The translations under genes were made by a program, and so were the position numbers. From the NCBI GenBank assembly GCA_963817435.1, contig CAWFNY010000001.1:1302001-1366000 (forward strand): 64,000 bases of DNA. Reading direction: 5' to 3'. The DNA comes from JADJOM01 sp963817435 (GTDB lineage Bacteria > Gemmatimonadota > Gemmatimonadetes > Gemmatimonadales > GWC2-71-9). Position 1 is the first letter of the stretch, and each line of letters begins with the position of its first letter. The notes under the pieces were generated by a model, which was given only the letters and a program-made list of their open reading frames with translations, searched no databases and was not told the origin of the DNA. This document shows positions 16,186-25,141 of the stretch, one piece after another.

Positions 16186-17169
16186 ATGACCCGGTCCAAC
16201 CTGGCCAGCATCCGCAGCGACGCGTCCCCTTCGGCCACCCAGTCGCTGAAGGTGCGTCCGCCCAGCGGTCCGCAGACCCCCATCACCCCCAAGCCCAAGC
16301 CGCGGGGGGACAAGACGCTGACACCGGTCTTCATCGCGGTGGGTGTGCTGCTTGCCGGGACCATCGCCGGCAGCGGGTACTACTTCGCGTCCGCCGCCGA
16401 TCAGGTCCGCAGCCCCCTCCATCCGTGGCTCCGCCCCTCAGGCTACATCGGGCAGAGCGCCGGCATCCTGTCGGTGCTGATCTTCCTCTTTCTCTGGCTC
16501 TACCCCTTCCGCAAGAAGCATCGCTGGCTCGCCTGGACCGGAACGATGTCCAAGTGGATGGACGTCCACGTCGCCACCGCGCTCGTCCTGCCCTTTCTCG
16601 CGGCGATTCATGCGGCGTGGCGCTTCGATGGTGTGATCGGGCTCGGTTACTGGTCGATGATCATCGTCGCGCTCAGCGGGATCGCGGGCCGCTACCTCTA
16701 TGTCCACATCCCCCGCAGCGCGAGCGGCCTCGAACTGACGGCGGAAGAGATTGCCGCGGAGCGGCGGGAACTGATGGGCGCGGTTGCCGCGACGTCCGGG
16801 CTGCCGGTCGCGCAGGTCGAATCGGTGCTCCGCTCCGACCCCACGCCGCACGAGGGCGCCGGGTTCATGAAAACCATCGTGCTGATGATTCGGGACGACT
16901 TCGCCCGCCGGCGCGCCGCCCGGGCGCTGCGACGGATCTGCGCGAGCCGACCTGGAGGCCAGCAGCTCGACCGCCGCGCACTGCGCGAGGTCGTGCGCCT
17001 CGCCAGCCGGGAGATGGCGCTCACCCAGCAGGCGCGGATGCTGGAGGCCACCCGGAACATCTTCCGGTTCTGGCATGTGGCGCACCGCCCCTTCGCGCTG
17101 ACGGCGCTGGTCGCCGTGCTGGTGCATGTCGGCGTGGTGGTAGCGATGGGAGCGACCTGGTTCTGGTAA
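16186..17169 (+). CDS. di-heme cytochrome b-type integral membrane protein
   Basis: 327 residues from ATG 16186; a GTG at 16138 would add 16 residues, and neither start has a strong ribosome site. About five membrane helices are predicted. Paired His occur in two helices (VHVATALVLPFLAAIHAAW and FRFWHVAHRP...VLVHVGVV), giving a plausible bis-His di-heme b arrangement as in cytochrome b561/ferric reductase-like proteins. A basic, charged domain of about 120 residues lies between helices four and five. It should carry electrons across or out of the membrane. Its stop overlaps the 23-heme cytochrome start (TAATG), so the pair is a likely quinone-to-multiheme module. Confidence 0.75.
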   Translation: MTRSNLASIRSDASPSATQSLKVRPPSGPQTPITPKPKPRGDKTLTPVFIAVGVLLAGTIAGSGYYFASAADQVRSPLHPWLRPSGYIGQSAGILSVLIFLFLWLYPFRKKHRWLAWTGTMSKWMDVHVATALVLPFLAAIHAAWRFDGVIGLGYWSMIIVALSGIAGRYLYVHIPRSASGLELTAEEIAAERRELMGAVAATSGLPVAQVESVLRSDPTPHEGAGFMKTIVLMIRDDFARRRAARALRRICASRPGGQQLDRRALREVVRLASREMALTQQARMLEATRNIFRFWHVAHRPFALTALVAVLVHVGVVVAMGATWFW

Positions 17170-19202
17170 TGCAATTCCGACAGATCGGATTGGTGATCAT
17201 GCTGGCACTCGGGTTCGGTGCGGTGTCGACGACTCGGCTCGAGGGGCAGGTCTCCCCCGGGCCGCTGGCGCGCGCGCACCACGACCTCGAGGGGACGCTC
17301 AAGTGCACCAAGTGTCACGGCGGAGGCAAGGACGGAATGGCCGCCCGCTGCGAGAGCTGTCACAAGGACATCGCCTGGCTGATCGATCACGGACGGGGCT
17401 ATCACGCGAGTACGGAAGCCAAGGGAACTCCCTGCGCGTCCTGCCATCCGGACCACGCCGGCGAAGCCTTCAGCCTGGTGAAATGGCCGGACGGGAGTGC
17501 CGAGCGATTCGATCACCGGCGCGCCGGCTGGCCGCTGCTGAAGACCCACGCCGAGACGAAGTGCGCCGAGTGCCATCAGGCGAAGTACCAGGTGTCCGAC
17601 GCGGCGCGGCAGTCAGCCCGAAAGACGGGCCAGGGCTACACAGGGCTCGAGACCACCTGCACCAGCTGCCACGAGGATGTGCACCGCACCGCCCTCGGCC
17701 AGGACTGTGTGAAGTGCCACGACACCGGCAAGTGGACGGTGACGCCGGGGTTCAATCACGACAGCACCGCGTACCCGCTGACCAACAAGCACACCGACGT
17801 GAAGTGCGAGAAGTGCCATCTGGCCGCCCGGCTCTCACCCAGGCCCGATGCGCAGGGACGGCCGGTTCCGGTCTACAAACCGGTGCCCCATCAGACGTGC
17901 GCGGACTGCCACGAGGACGTGCACAAGGGACAGTTCGGGGCCAACTGCGCCAGCTGCCACTCGACCCGCGGCTTCCAGCAGATCGACCGGTCAAGCTTCA
18001 ACCACGACCGCACGAAATACCCGCTGAAGGGTGAGCACGCGACGCTGCGCTGCGCGGCCTGTCACGGTGACTTCTCCACGGCGGCCACCAAGAAGCCGGC
18101 CTTCCAGACCTGCTCGGCCTGTCACAAGGACGCGCACAACGGCACGGCGACGGTCGGGGGCAAGGTGGTCGGCTGTGAGGAGTGCCACACGGTCAACGGC
18201 TTCGTCCCGTCCACCTTTACGGTCGAGAAGCACAGCAAGGCCAAGTATCCCCTCGAGGGAAAGCACGCCGCCGTGAAGTGCGGATCCTGCCATCGACGGG
18301 AGACGGGCACCGCGGCTGTACCGAAATGGGGCAGCTCGAAGGTGGTCATGCGGCCCGTGGCCGCGACCTGCCTCGATTGTCATGCGGACGACCATGGAGG
18401 TCAGCTGCGTGCGCGCGCTGACCATGGTAACTGTGCCGCCTGTCACGGCGTCGGTGGGTGGAAACCCAGCACCTTCGACCGATCCGCACATGCCAAGCTG
18501 AACCTAGCGCTCGACGGCCGCCATGGCGACATCGAGTGTCGTGCCTGCCACGGCAGCGACCGCAAGGGGCTGCCCCCGATCACCGCGACGGCGACGCTCG
18601 GCAAGGCCGGGTTCCTGTTCAAGGTGACGCAGGTGGCGTGCGCCGCCTGCCATGCCGACCCGCACAAGGGGCGGTTCTCGACCGGCGGAGCGAGGGCGAA
18701 GGACCGGGGATGCCTGGCATGCCATGACACCAGGGCATTCCGGCCGTCCACCGCGAGCATCGCCTCACACAAGGACTTCGGGCTGGCCCTCGATGGGGCC
18801 CATGGCGCGACCCCCTGCGTCGCCTGCCACGCGGACATGAAGCAGACGACGGGAACCTCCAGGCGGTCCTCGCTGATCGCGGGGGGCGCCAGCTTCGCCG
18901 AGCTGCGATTCGAGGCCAAGACGGCGTGCGCCGACTGCCATGACAATCCGCACGGGAACCAGTTCGCGAGCCGGAAGGACGGGGGCCGCTGCGATGCCTG
19001 CCATACGACGGAGGCCTTCCAACCGGCGGGCCGCTTCGACCATGACCGGGATGCAGCCTTCTCCCTCAAAGGTGCTCACGAGAAGGTCGCATGCAACCGT
19101 TGCCATGCGAATGACTTGTCTGGCGGACATCCGGAACGGCTGATCTTCCGGCCGTTATCGGGCAAGTGTGAAAGCTGCCACGGCGGCAAGGAGAACCGAT
19201 GA
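17169..19202 (+). CDS. 23-heme cytochrome c with repeated H/PLxGxH/CXXCH modules
   Basis: 677 residues. ATG 17169 overlaps the cytochrome b stop (TAATG); the frame stays open upstream, but this start places a Sec signal (IGLVIMLALGFGAVSTT) at the N-terminus. Twenty-three CXXCH motifs are present. Many sit in a repeat of form FxHD-x4-[YF]PLxGxH-x4-CXXCH, where the two upstream His are candidate distal ligands. Similar proteins are common in dissimilatory metal reducers such as Anaeromyxobacter and Geobacter and act as periplasmic or extracellular electron wires. It ends in a 4-nt overlap with a second cytochrome of the same architecture. Confidence 0.92.
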   Translation: MQFRQIGLVIMLALGFGAVSTTRLEGQVSPGPLARAHHDLEGTLKCTKCHGGGKDGMAARCESCHKDIAWLIDHGRGYHASTEAKGTPCASCHPDHAGEAFSLVKWPDGSAERFDHRRAGWPLLKTHAETKCAECHQAKYQVSDAARQSARKTGQGYTGLETTCTSCHEDVHRTALGQDCVKCHDTGKWTVTPGFNHDSTAYPLTNKHTDVKCEKCHLAARLSPRPDAQGRPVPVYKPVPHQTCADCHEDVHKGQFGANCASCHSTRGFQQIDRSSFNHDRTKYPLKGEHATLRCAACHGDFSTAATKKPAFQTCSACHKDAHNGTATVGGKVVGCEECHTVNGFVPSTFTVEKHSKAKYPLEGKHAAVKCGSCHRRETGTAAVPKWGSSKVVMRPVAATCLDCHADDHGGQLRARADHGNCAACHGVGGWKPSTFDRSAHAKLNLALDGRHGDIECRACHGSDRKGLPPITATATLGKAGFLFKVTQVACAACHADPHKGRFSTGGARAKDRGCLACHDTRAFRPSTASIASHKDFGLALDGAHGATPCVACHADMKQTTGTSRRSSLIAGGASFAELRFEAKTACADCHDNPHGNQFASRKDGGRCDACHTTEAFQPAGRFDHDRDAAFSLKGAHEKVACNRCHANDLSGGHPERLIFRPLSGKCESCHGGKENR

Positions 19203-20645
19203 AGCGCCTCATCCCGCTGGGCCTCGCGCTGCTGCTGGCCGGGCCGCTCGCCGCGCAGGAGCGCACCCGCTCGCCGCATGGCGAGCTGAAGCTCGACTGC
19301 ATCGCCTGCCACCGCTCCGAGGGGTGGACCCAGGTGACGATCAGCCGGTCGTTCGACCACAACAAGTTCGGCTTTCCGCTGATCGGCGCCCACACGACGG
19401 CGGCCTGTCGTGCCTGCCATCAGACGCTGGACTTCAAGGGCACCCCGACGACCTGCGCCACCTGCCACGAGGATGCGCACCGCGGTGAACTCGGCGCCGA
19501 CTGCGTGCGCTGCCACACGACGCGCAGCTTCATCGACCGCGGCCGGATGGCGCGGGCGCACCAGCTCACCCGCTTCCCGCTGGAAGGGGCCCACCTGGCG
19601 ACTGACTGCACCGCCTGCCACGCCCCGACTGAACAGGGGCATCTGCAGTTCGTCGCCCGGGCGGCCGACTGCATCAGCTGCCATCGCCCGAATTATCTCG
19701 CCGCGAAGGCGCCGGATCACCTGCAGAACAACTTCCCGCAGGACTGCACCCAGTGCCACAGCGTCACCGCCTGGACGACCGCGCGGTTCAATCACGACGC
19801 CTCGGGCTTTCCGCTCACGGGAACGCATACCCACACCGCCTGCGACCAGTGTCACAAGAACTCGAATTTCCAGACGCCCCTCGGCACCCAGTGCGTGGGG
19901 TGTCACCAGGACAAGTACAACGCGACCAGCCACACCGCCGCACGCCTCCAGCGGCTTCAGCACCGATTGTGTCCTCTGCCACAACACGACGGACTGGAAC
20001 GCGGCGTTCGACCACTCGAAGAGCCAGTTCCCGCTGACCGGCGGCCATCAGGCCCTGAACTGCGTGCAGTGCCATTCGGACGGCGTCTACAAGGGCAAGC
20101 CCACGGACTGCTGGAGCTGCCATCAGAAGGACTACAGCGGCACCAATGGCGCCCCCACGCCGGACCCGGTGCACACGCTGCCGAGCTTCGTCACGACCTG
20201 CACCAACTGCCATAACACGGCGGCGTGGGTGCCCTCGACGTTCAAGCACAGCAGCACCGCGTTCCAGCTCACCGGGACGCACATCACGACGCCGTGCGTC
20301 AAGTGCCATATCAACGGCCTGTACAAGGGGACGCAGGGCACCCTCTCGACTTGCCAGGTGTGCCACCTCGCGGACTACACCAGCGCGGTGAACCCGAGCC
20401 ATGTCCAGTACGGCTGGCCGCAGACCTGCATCACCTGCCACTCCGGCTCGAGCAACACGGTAGCCTGGGACGCGGGTGTGACGCTGCCGACGCAGTACCA
20501 CTCGATGTTCAGCCCCAGACACCAGGGCGCAAACAACGTGTGCAGCACCTGCCACGTCACCACGGACCTGAAGCAGTCGACGTGCAGCACCCACCACCAC
20601 CCGGCGTCGTGCACGTTCCTGAACCAGGGATCGTGCGACAACTGA
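19199..20645 (+). CDS. 17-heme cytochrome c, paralogous to the 23-heme protein; one frame break near 19,940
   Basis: ATG 19199 (ATGA overlap). The Sec signal is LIPLGLALLLAGPLAAQ. Nine CXXCH motifs lie in the first frame up to about 19,930; a +1 shift then joins a second frame with eight more, ending at 20645. Read together it would be about 481 residues with 17 hemes, plus a terminal CSTHHH. Modules such as FDHNKFGFPLIGAH...CRACH continue unchanged across the break (FDHSKSQFPLTGGH...CVQCH), which favours a single-base sequence error over a broken gene. It is probably a partner or stacked extension of the 23-heme cytochrome, encoded just before an outer-membrane barrel. Confidence 0.78.
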
Positions 20646-20714
20646 GCGAGCCAGGGGTCGGCTGAGAATGATCGATGGGCGACAAATGACGAGCGAAGCA
20701 TCGGGAGGCGCACC

Positions 20715-22334
20715 GTGAAAGTGAGCAGTCTTGCAGTCCTGCGGGTGGTGAGTGCCGCCGCGGCGCTGGCAATGGGAGCCGCGCACCGCGGCGCGGCCCA
20801 GGATACCAGCGCGGTGCGGAGCGCCAGCGTGACGTATATCTCCGGCACCTCGATCTATGTGAGCGCGGGCCGCACCGACGGTCTGGTCGAGGGCCAGGAA
20901 CTCTCGGTGGTGCGGCACGATTCCACCGCCGCGACGCTGAAGGTCGTGTTCCTGTCTTCCCGCCAGTCCTCCTGCGAGGTGGTGCGGGGGGCGACCGATA
21001 TCGCCGTCGGCGACCTGGTACGCTTCACGCCTTCCGCGTCGAACTCCGCGGGCACCCAGGTCGCGGCGGCCAGGACGCCCTCGCGCCCGCACCGGTTGAG
21101 CGGCCCCGGGCTCCACGGCCGGGTGGGAGGCCGATACCTGCTCTCCCAGACATCGCCGAGCAGCGGCGGGTTCAACCAGCCTTCGCTCGACCTCCGTCTC
21201 GATGGAAGCGGGCTGGGCGGCTCACCTTTCGGTCTCGCGGTGGACCTGCGCACCCGGCGCACCGCGGCCACACGGTCGGACGGGTCCAGTACCGTCGATG
21301 GCCATACCCGGGTGTATCAGGCCGCGCTGCTCTGGAACGCCCCTGGCGCCGGATTCCGGATGTCCATGGGACGCCAGTACCTCACGGCGGTCACCTGGGT
21401 CAGCATGTTCGACGGCGCCCTGGTCGAGGTCGGCGGGCAGCACCTGACCTTCGGCGCCTTCGGCGGCGTGGAACCGGACAAGGTCAATCTCGGGTTTTCA
21501 AAGGACATCCAGGACTTCGGCGCGTATGTCCAGGCGCATAACAAGGCCGGCAGCGGGATACCCTGGTCTTTCACGACCGGCGCCGTCGGCTCGTACGCGT
21601 CCGGCAAGTCCAATCGGGAATTCGCCTTCGCGCAGGCGAGCGTGAGCAGCCGGGTGCTGTCGCTGTATGCCCTGCAGGAGATCGACTACTACCGGCCGTG
21701 GAAGGTCTCCCTCGGCGAGAGCTCCGTCTCGCCAACCAGCACCTACCTGAACGCCGCCATCCGCCCGACCAACTGGATGTCGTTCAATGGTGGCTACGAC
21801 AACCGCCGCAGCGTGCGGCTCTACCGGGACGCCACCAACCCCGCGATCGCCTTTGACGACGCCTACCGGCAGGGCGTCTGGGGCGGCCTGTCGCTGATCG
21901 GGCACCGGGCCCGGGTATCGGGCGATGTGCGCTTTTCCGACGGCGCCGGCGCGGGCAAGGCGACATCCTACACCGGCTCCTTCGGGCTGGACCAGTTCAC
22001 GCCGCTGCACCTGAGTCTGACCAGCCGCGCCACCTGGTACCAGAGCCACACCAGCGCCGACAGCCTGGGCGCCTCGCTCCGGAACAGCGGTCAGATCTAC
22101 ACCCTCCGGCTCGGTGGCGATCCCTGGCAGGCCATCCACGTGGACGTCGAAGGTGGCCTGCGCAAGGACAACAACCCGCACAACAGTCCCGCGAGCAGCA
22201 CCATCACCTGGTACGGCCTCGACCTCGACGTCAGTCTCGCGCGATCCTGGTTTCTCTCGCTCTCCGGCCAGCGGGAGAAGAGCCCCGGGTTCACCACCAC
22301 CCTGTTCTACAGCAGCCTGACCTGGCGCTTCTAG
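20715..22334 (+). CDS. outer-membrane beta-barrel protein with N-terminal small beta domain
   Basis: 539 residues from GTG 20715, preceded by GGGAGG. Sec signal about 1-29 ending AAHRGAAQ. Residues about 38-110 form a small beta domain (YVSAGRTDGLVEGQEL...VGDLVRF), similar in style to SH3-like or BON-type leader domains. After a basic linker come many amphipathic strands, and the protein ends SSLTWRF with the C-terminal Phe used by outer-membrane proteins for BAM recognition. There are no heme motifs. Its position directly after two giant cytochromes suggests it is the porin of a second conduit, 70 bp from the 17-heme gene and probably cotranscribed. A terminator follows. Confidence 0.75.
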   Translation: MKVSSLAVLRVVSAAAALAMGAAHRGAAQDTSAVRSASVTYISGTSIYVSAGRTDGLVEGQELSVVRHDSTAATLKVVFLSSRQSSCEVVRGATDIAVGDLVRFTPSASNSAGTQVAAARTPSRPHRLSGPGLHGRVGGRYLLSQTSPSSGGFNQPSLDLRLDGSGLGGSPFGLAVDLRTRRTAATRSDGSSTVDGHTRVYQAALLWNAPGAGFRMSMGRQYLTAVTWVSMFDGALVEVGGQHLTFGAFGGVEPDKVNLGFSKDIQDFGAYVQAHNKAGSGIPWSFTTGAVGSYASGKSNREFAFAQASVSSRVLSLYALQEIDYYRPWKVSLGESSVSPTSTYLNAAIRPTNWMSFNGGYDNRRSVRLYRDATNPAIAFDDAYRQGVWGGLSLIGHRARVSGDVRFSDGAGAGKATSYTGSFGLDQFTPLHLSLTSRATWYQSHTSADSLGASLRNSGQIYTLRLGGDPWQAIHVDVEGGLRKDNNPHNSPASSTITWYGLDLDVSLARSWFLSLSGQREKSPGFTTTLFYSSLTWRF

Positions 22335-22356
22335 CCCGCAGTGTCCTCACGACGAA

Positions 22357-22386
22357 AACGGGGCGACCGGCATCGGTCGCCCCGTT
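22357..22386. terminator. bidirectional hairpin between porin and glpK
   Basis: A 13-bp perfect stem (22357-22369 with 22374-22386) with loop GCAT, flanked by A-rich sequence on the left and CGTTT on the right. It lies between convergent genes ending at 22334 and 22443. Its core GGGCGACC...GGTCGCCC belongs to the repeat also found at 33,541, 42,718 and 63,443. Confidence 0.7.
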
Positions 22387-22442
22387 CGTTTCTGCCCCCG
22401 CCGCCCGAGAGCCCGGTCACGGTGGCGGAAGAGCAACCTCCC

Positions 22443-23924
22443 TCAACCCTCGTGTCTGGCCCACGCGAGTGCCGCGTGCACCGCGCGGCGCCAGCCGCGC
22501 CACCCCTCGGCCCGGCGTCCCGAATCGAGGGCCGGCTCGAAGGGAGTGAACACGCGTCCTTCCAGAAACGCGTCGATGGAGGGCCACACCCCCAGCGCGA
22601 TGCCGGCGAGGGCACCGGCGCCGAGCGCCGTGGTCTCGACGTTGTCGGGGCGTTCGACGGAGACGCCGAGTACGTCCGCCTGGAACTGCATCAGCCAGTC
22701 GTTCGCGGTCGCACCGCCGTCGACGCGAAGGGCAGAAACCTCCAGGTGGGCGGCCGCCGACATGGCCCCCAGCAGATCGGCGCTCGCGAAGGCCATCGCC
22801 TCCAGCGCCGCGCGGACGAGGTGCGCCCGGCTGGTACCTCGGGTGAGGCCCACGATGGTGCCACGGGCCTCCGCCTCCCAATGGGGCGACCCGAGCCCGA
22901 CGAAGGCCGGAACGAAATACACCCCGCCGGTGTCCGAGACCGATCGCGCCAGCGCCTCGGTGTCGTGTGCGCGCGTGATCAGGCCGAGCCCGTCCCGCAG
23001 CCACTGGATCGCGGCACCCGCGATGAAGACGCTGCCCTCGAGCGCGTAGGCCGGCTCGCCGCGCGGTCCGCAAGCGGCGGTCAGCAGGAGGCCCTCACCC
23101 GGGTGGGGGCGCTGCTGGCCGGTATAAGCGAGGAGAAACGCGCCAGTACCGTAGGTGTTCTTCGCGAGTCCCTCGCGCACGCATCCCTGCCCGAAGAGCG
23201 CGGCCTGCTGATCCCCGGCGATCCCGGCGATCGGCAGCCGCACGCCGAAGAACTCGGCCTCGGTCTCGCCGACGACACCAGCGGAGGGCACGATGTCCGG
23301 CAGGACGCTCCGGGGTACGCCGAACAGGTTCAGGAGTTCTGGATCCCAGTCGCGGGCGGCGAGCCCGTACAGGAGCGTGCGCGAGGCGTTGGTGTGGTCG
23401 GTGGCGTGGACCCGTCCTCCGGTGAGGCGCGCGATCAGCCAGCTGTCGATGGTCCCGGCGGCGAGTTGCCCGCGTTCAGCCCGGCGCCGCCGTTCGGGAT
23501 CCTGCAGCAGGAGCTCGAGCTTGGTGGCGGAGAAATAGGGATCGAGGAGGAGGCCGGTGCGTTCCCGGAGGACAGCCTCATGCCCGGCGGCCTTGAGCTC
23601 GCGGCAACGTTCGGCGGTGCGCCGGTCCTGCCAGACGATTGCCGGCGCCAGGGGCCGGAGCGTCCTGCGGTCCCAGAGCACGACCGTCTCCCGCTGATTA
23701 GTGATGCCGAGTCCGGCGGGCGTCTCGCCAGCGGTGGCGATCGCCTCGCGGGCGGCCTCGAGGGTGACCCGGAGAATCTCTTCCGGATCGTGTTCCACCC
23801 ATCCCGGCCGGGGAAAGAACTGGGTGAACTCACGATAGCCGCGGCCAAGGATGCTCCCATCCTGATGGATGACGAGCGCCGTGGTACCGGTGGTGCCCTG
23901 GTCGAGGGCGAGAATCGAGGGCAT
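22443..23924 (-). CDS. glpK: glycerol kinase
   Basis: 493 residues, the usual length. Phosphorylates glycerol to glycerol-3-phosphate with ATP in the cytoplasm. The FGGY-kinase N-terminal phosphate loop (LALDQGTTGTT), the conserved GITNQRETVVLWD, and ATP-domain segments NTYGTGAFLL and VDGGATANDWLMQFQADVLG are all present. It lies 53 bp downstream of mtnA on the same strand and may be cotranscribed with it, although the pathways are unrelated. No glpF or glpD is nearby. Confidence 0.95.
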   Translation of the reverse strand: MPSILALDQGTTGTTALVIHQDGSILGRGYREFTQFFPRPGWVEHDPEEILRVTLEAAREAIATAGETPAGLGITNQRETVVLWDRRTLRPLAPAIVWQDRRTAERCRELKAAGHEAVLRERTGLLLDPYFSATKLELLLQDPERRRRAERGQLAAGTIDSWLIARLTGGRVHATDHTNASRTLLYGLAARDWDPELLNLFGVPRSVLPDIVPSAGVVGETEAEFFGVRLPIAGIAGDQQAALFGQGCVREGLAKNTYGTGAFLLAYTGQQRPHPGEGLLLTAACGPRGEPAYALEGSVFIAGAAIQWLRDGLGLITRAHDTEALARSVSDTGGVYFVPAFVGLGSPHWEAEARGTIVGLTRGTSRAHLVRAALEAMAFASADLLGAMSAAAHLEVSALRVDGGATANDWLMQFQADVLGVSVERPDNVETTALGAGALAGIALGVWPSIDAFLEGRVFTPFEPALDSGRRAEGWRGWRRAVHAALAWARHEG

Positions 23925-23977
23925 CGGCAGAAGGTGCGAGTTCGGGGACGGACTACTGGTCAGCCAGCTCCGCGAGG

Positions 23978-24994
23978 TCAGTCCGCGAGTTGTCCGAGCT
24001 GATCCCGCGTGAGCAGCCCGGCGTCGGTGATGTAGCCGCGAATCAGCGCTGCCGGTGTGACATCGAACGCCGGATTCCAGATGGCGGCCCGATGGGCCGC
24101 CGGGCCAACGCGACGCACCTCTTCCGGGGTGCGTTCCTCGATGGGGATCGCGGGGCCGTCAGGCGTCATCGGATCGAACGTGGACCTCGGCGCCGCGACG
24201 TAGAACGGCACGCCATGCTCGCGCGCCGCGAGTGCCACGCTATAGGTCCCGATCTTGTTCGCCACGTCACCGTTGCGCGCGATCCGGTCGGCACCCACGA
24301 TCACGCAGGTGACGTCACCGAGCCGCAGCCGGCTCGCGGCCATGTTGTCGGCGATGACCGTCGTCGGAATCCCGGCGTTGGTCAGCTCCCAGGCGGTGAG
24401 GCGGCTTCCCTGCAGCAGGGGACGGGTCTCGTCCGCGATGACGCGCACGTGGCGCCCAAGCGCATGGGCGTGATAGATCGGGGCGAGCGCGGTCCCGATG
24501 CCCCCGGTCGCCAGCGCCCCGGCGTTGCAGTGCGTCAGCACCAGCGCCCCGTCCGGAACCAGCGGGAGGCCGGCCGCCCCGATGCGTTCGCACATCGCGC
24601 GGTCCTCCTCCCAGATGGCGTTGGCCTCCGTCAGCAGGGCGGCATGCAGCCCTTCTCCGCCGGTGCGGCGGGCCGCAGTCCGCATCCGGGCGAGCGCCCA
24701 GGCGAGGTTCACGGCGGTGGGACGGGTGGATTCGAGGAGGTCGCAGGCCGCCAGCGCGGCCGCCAGCGCCGCGGCGGGCGTCGAACCGGCCGGGAGATTC
24801 CTGGCGGCCAGGGTAGCCCCCATCGCCGCGGCGACACCGATGAGTGGCGCCCCCCGCACCCGGAGGATGCGTATCGCCTCGGCGACTTCCTCGACGGTGT
24901 AGACCTCGAGATAGCGCTCCTCAGTGGGAAGCAGCGTCTGGTCGAGGAACCGCACGCCATGCTCCGGGGCCCAGCCGATGTGTGTGATGGACAT
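23978..24994 (-). CDS. mtnA: methylthioribose-1-phosphate isomerase
   Basis: 338 residues. Converts 5-methylthioribose-1-phosphate to 5-methylthioribulose-1-phosphate in methionine salvage; the fold is that of eIF2B-alpha-like proteins. Seen: RVRGAPLIGVAAAMG near the N-terminus, the active-site region HCNAGALATGGIGTAL with its Cys, ADETRPLLQGSRLTAWEL, NMAASRL, and GADRIARNGDVANKIGTYSVA carrying the catalytic Asp. ATG 24994 is well placed, though no strong ribosome site precedes it. It is divergent from the enoyl-CoA hydratase gene, with 147 bp between. Confidence 0.95.
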   Translation of the reverse strand: MSITHIGWAPEHGVRFLDQTLLPTEERYLEVYTVEEVAEAIRILRVRGAPLIGVAAAMGATLAARNLPAGSTPAAALAAALAACDLLESTRPTAVNLAWALARMRTAARRTGGEGLHAALLTEANAIWEEDRAMCERIGAAGLPLVPDGALVLTHCNAGALATGGIGTALAPIYHAHALGRHVRVIADETRPLLQGSRLTAWELTNAGIPTTVIADNMAASRLRLGDVTCVIVGADRIARNGDVANKIGTYSVALAAREHGVPFYVAAPRSTFDPMTPDGPAIPIEERTPEEVRRVGPAAHRAAIWNPAFDVTPAALIRGYITDAGLLTRDQLGQLAD

Positions 24995-25141
24995 GGGAGG
25001 AAGATACCTGCCCCCACCAGCCCGCGAGCATCAGTGCAGCGCCGGGATCGATCACCCAAGGTTCCAGCCACAGGCATCCCTGCTAGTTTTCGGCCACCCA
25101 AGAATGGCCGGCTGCTCCCCGCTCTCCTTCCGGATACCCGC

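Noticed and set aside
15483..17168. Upstream extension of the 23-heme cytochrome frame
   Set aside because: The frame is open but crosses the antisense oxidoreductase and the cytochrome b gene; ATG 17169 is followed at once by a signal peptide and overlaps the previous stop.
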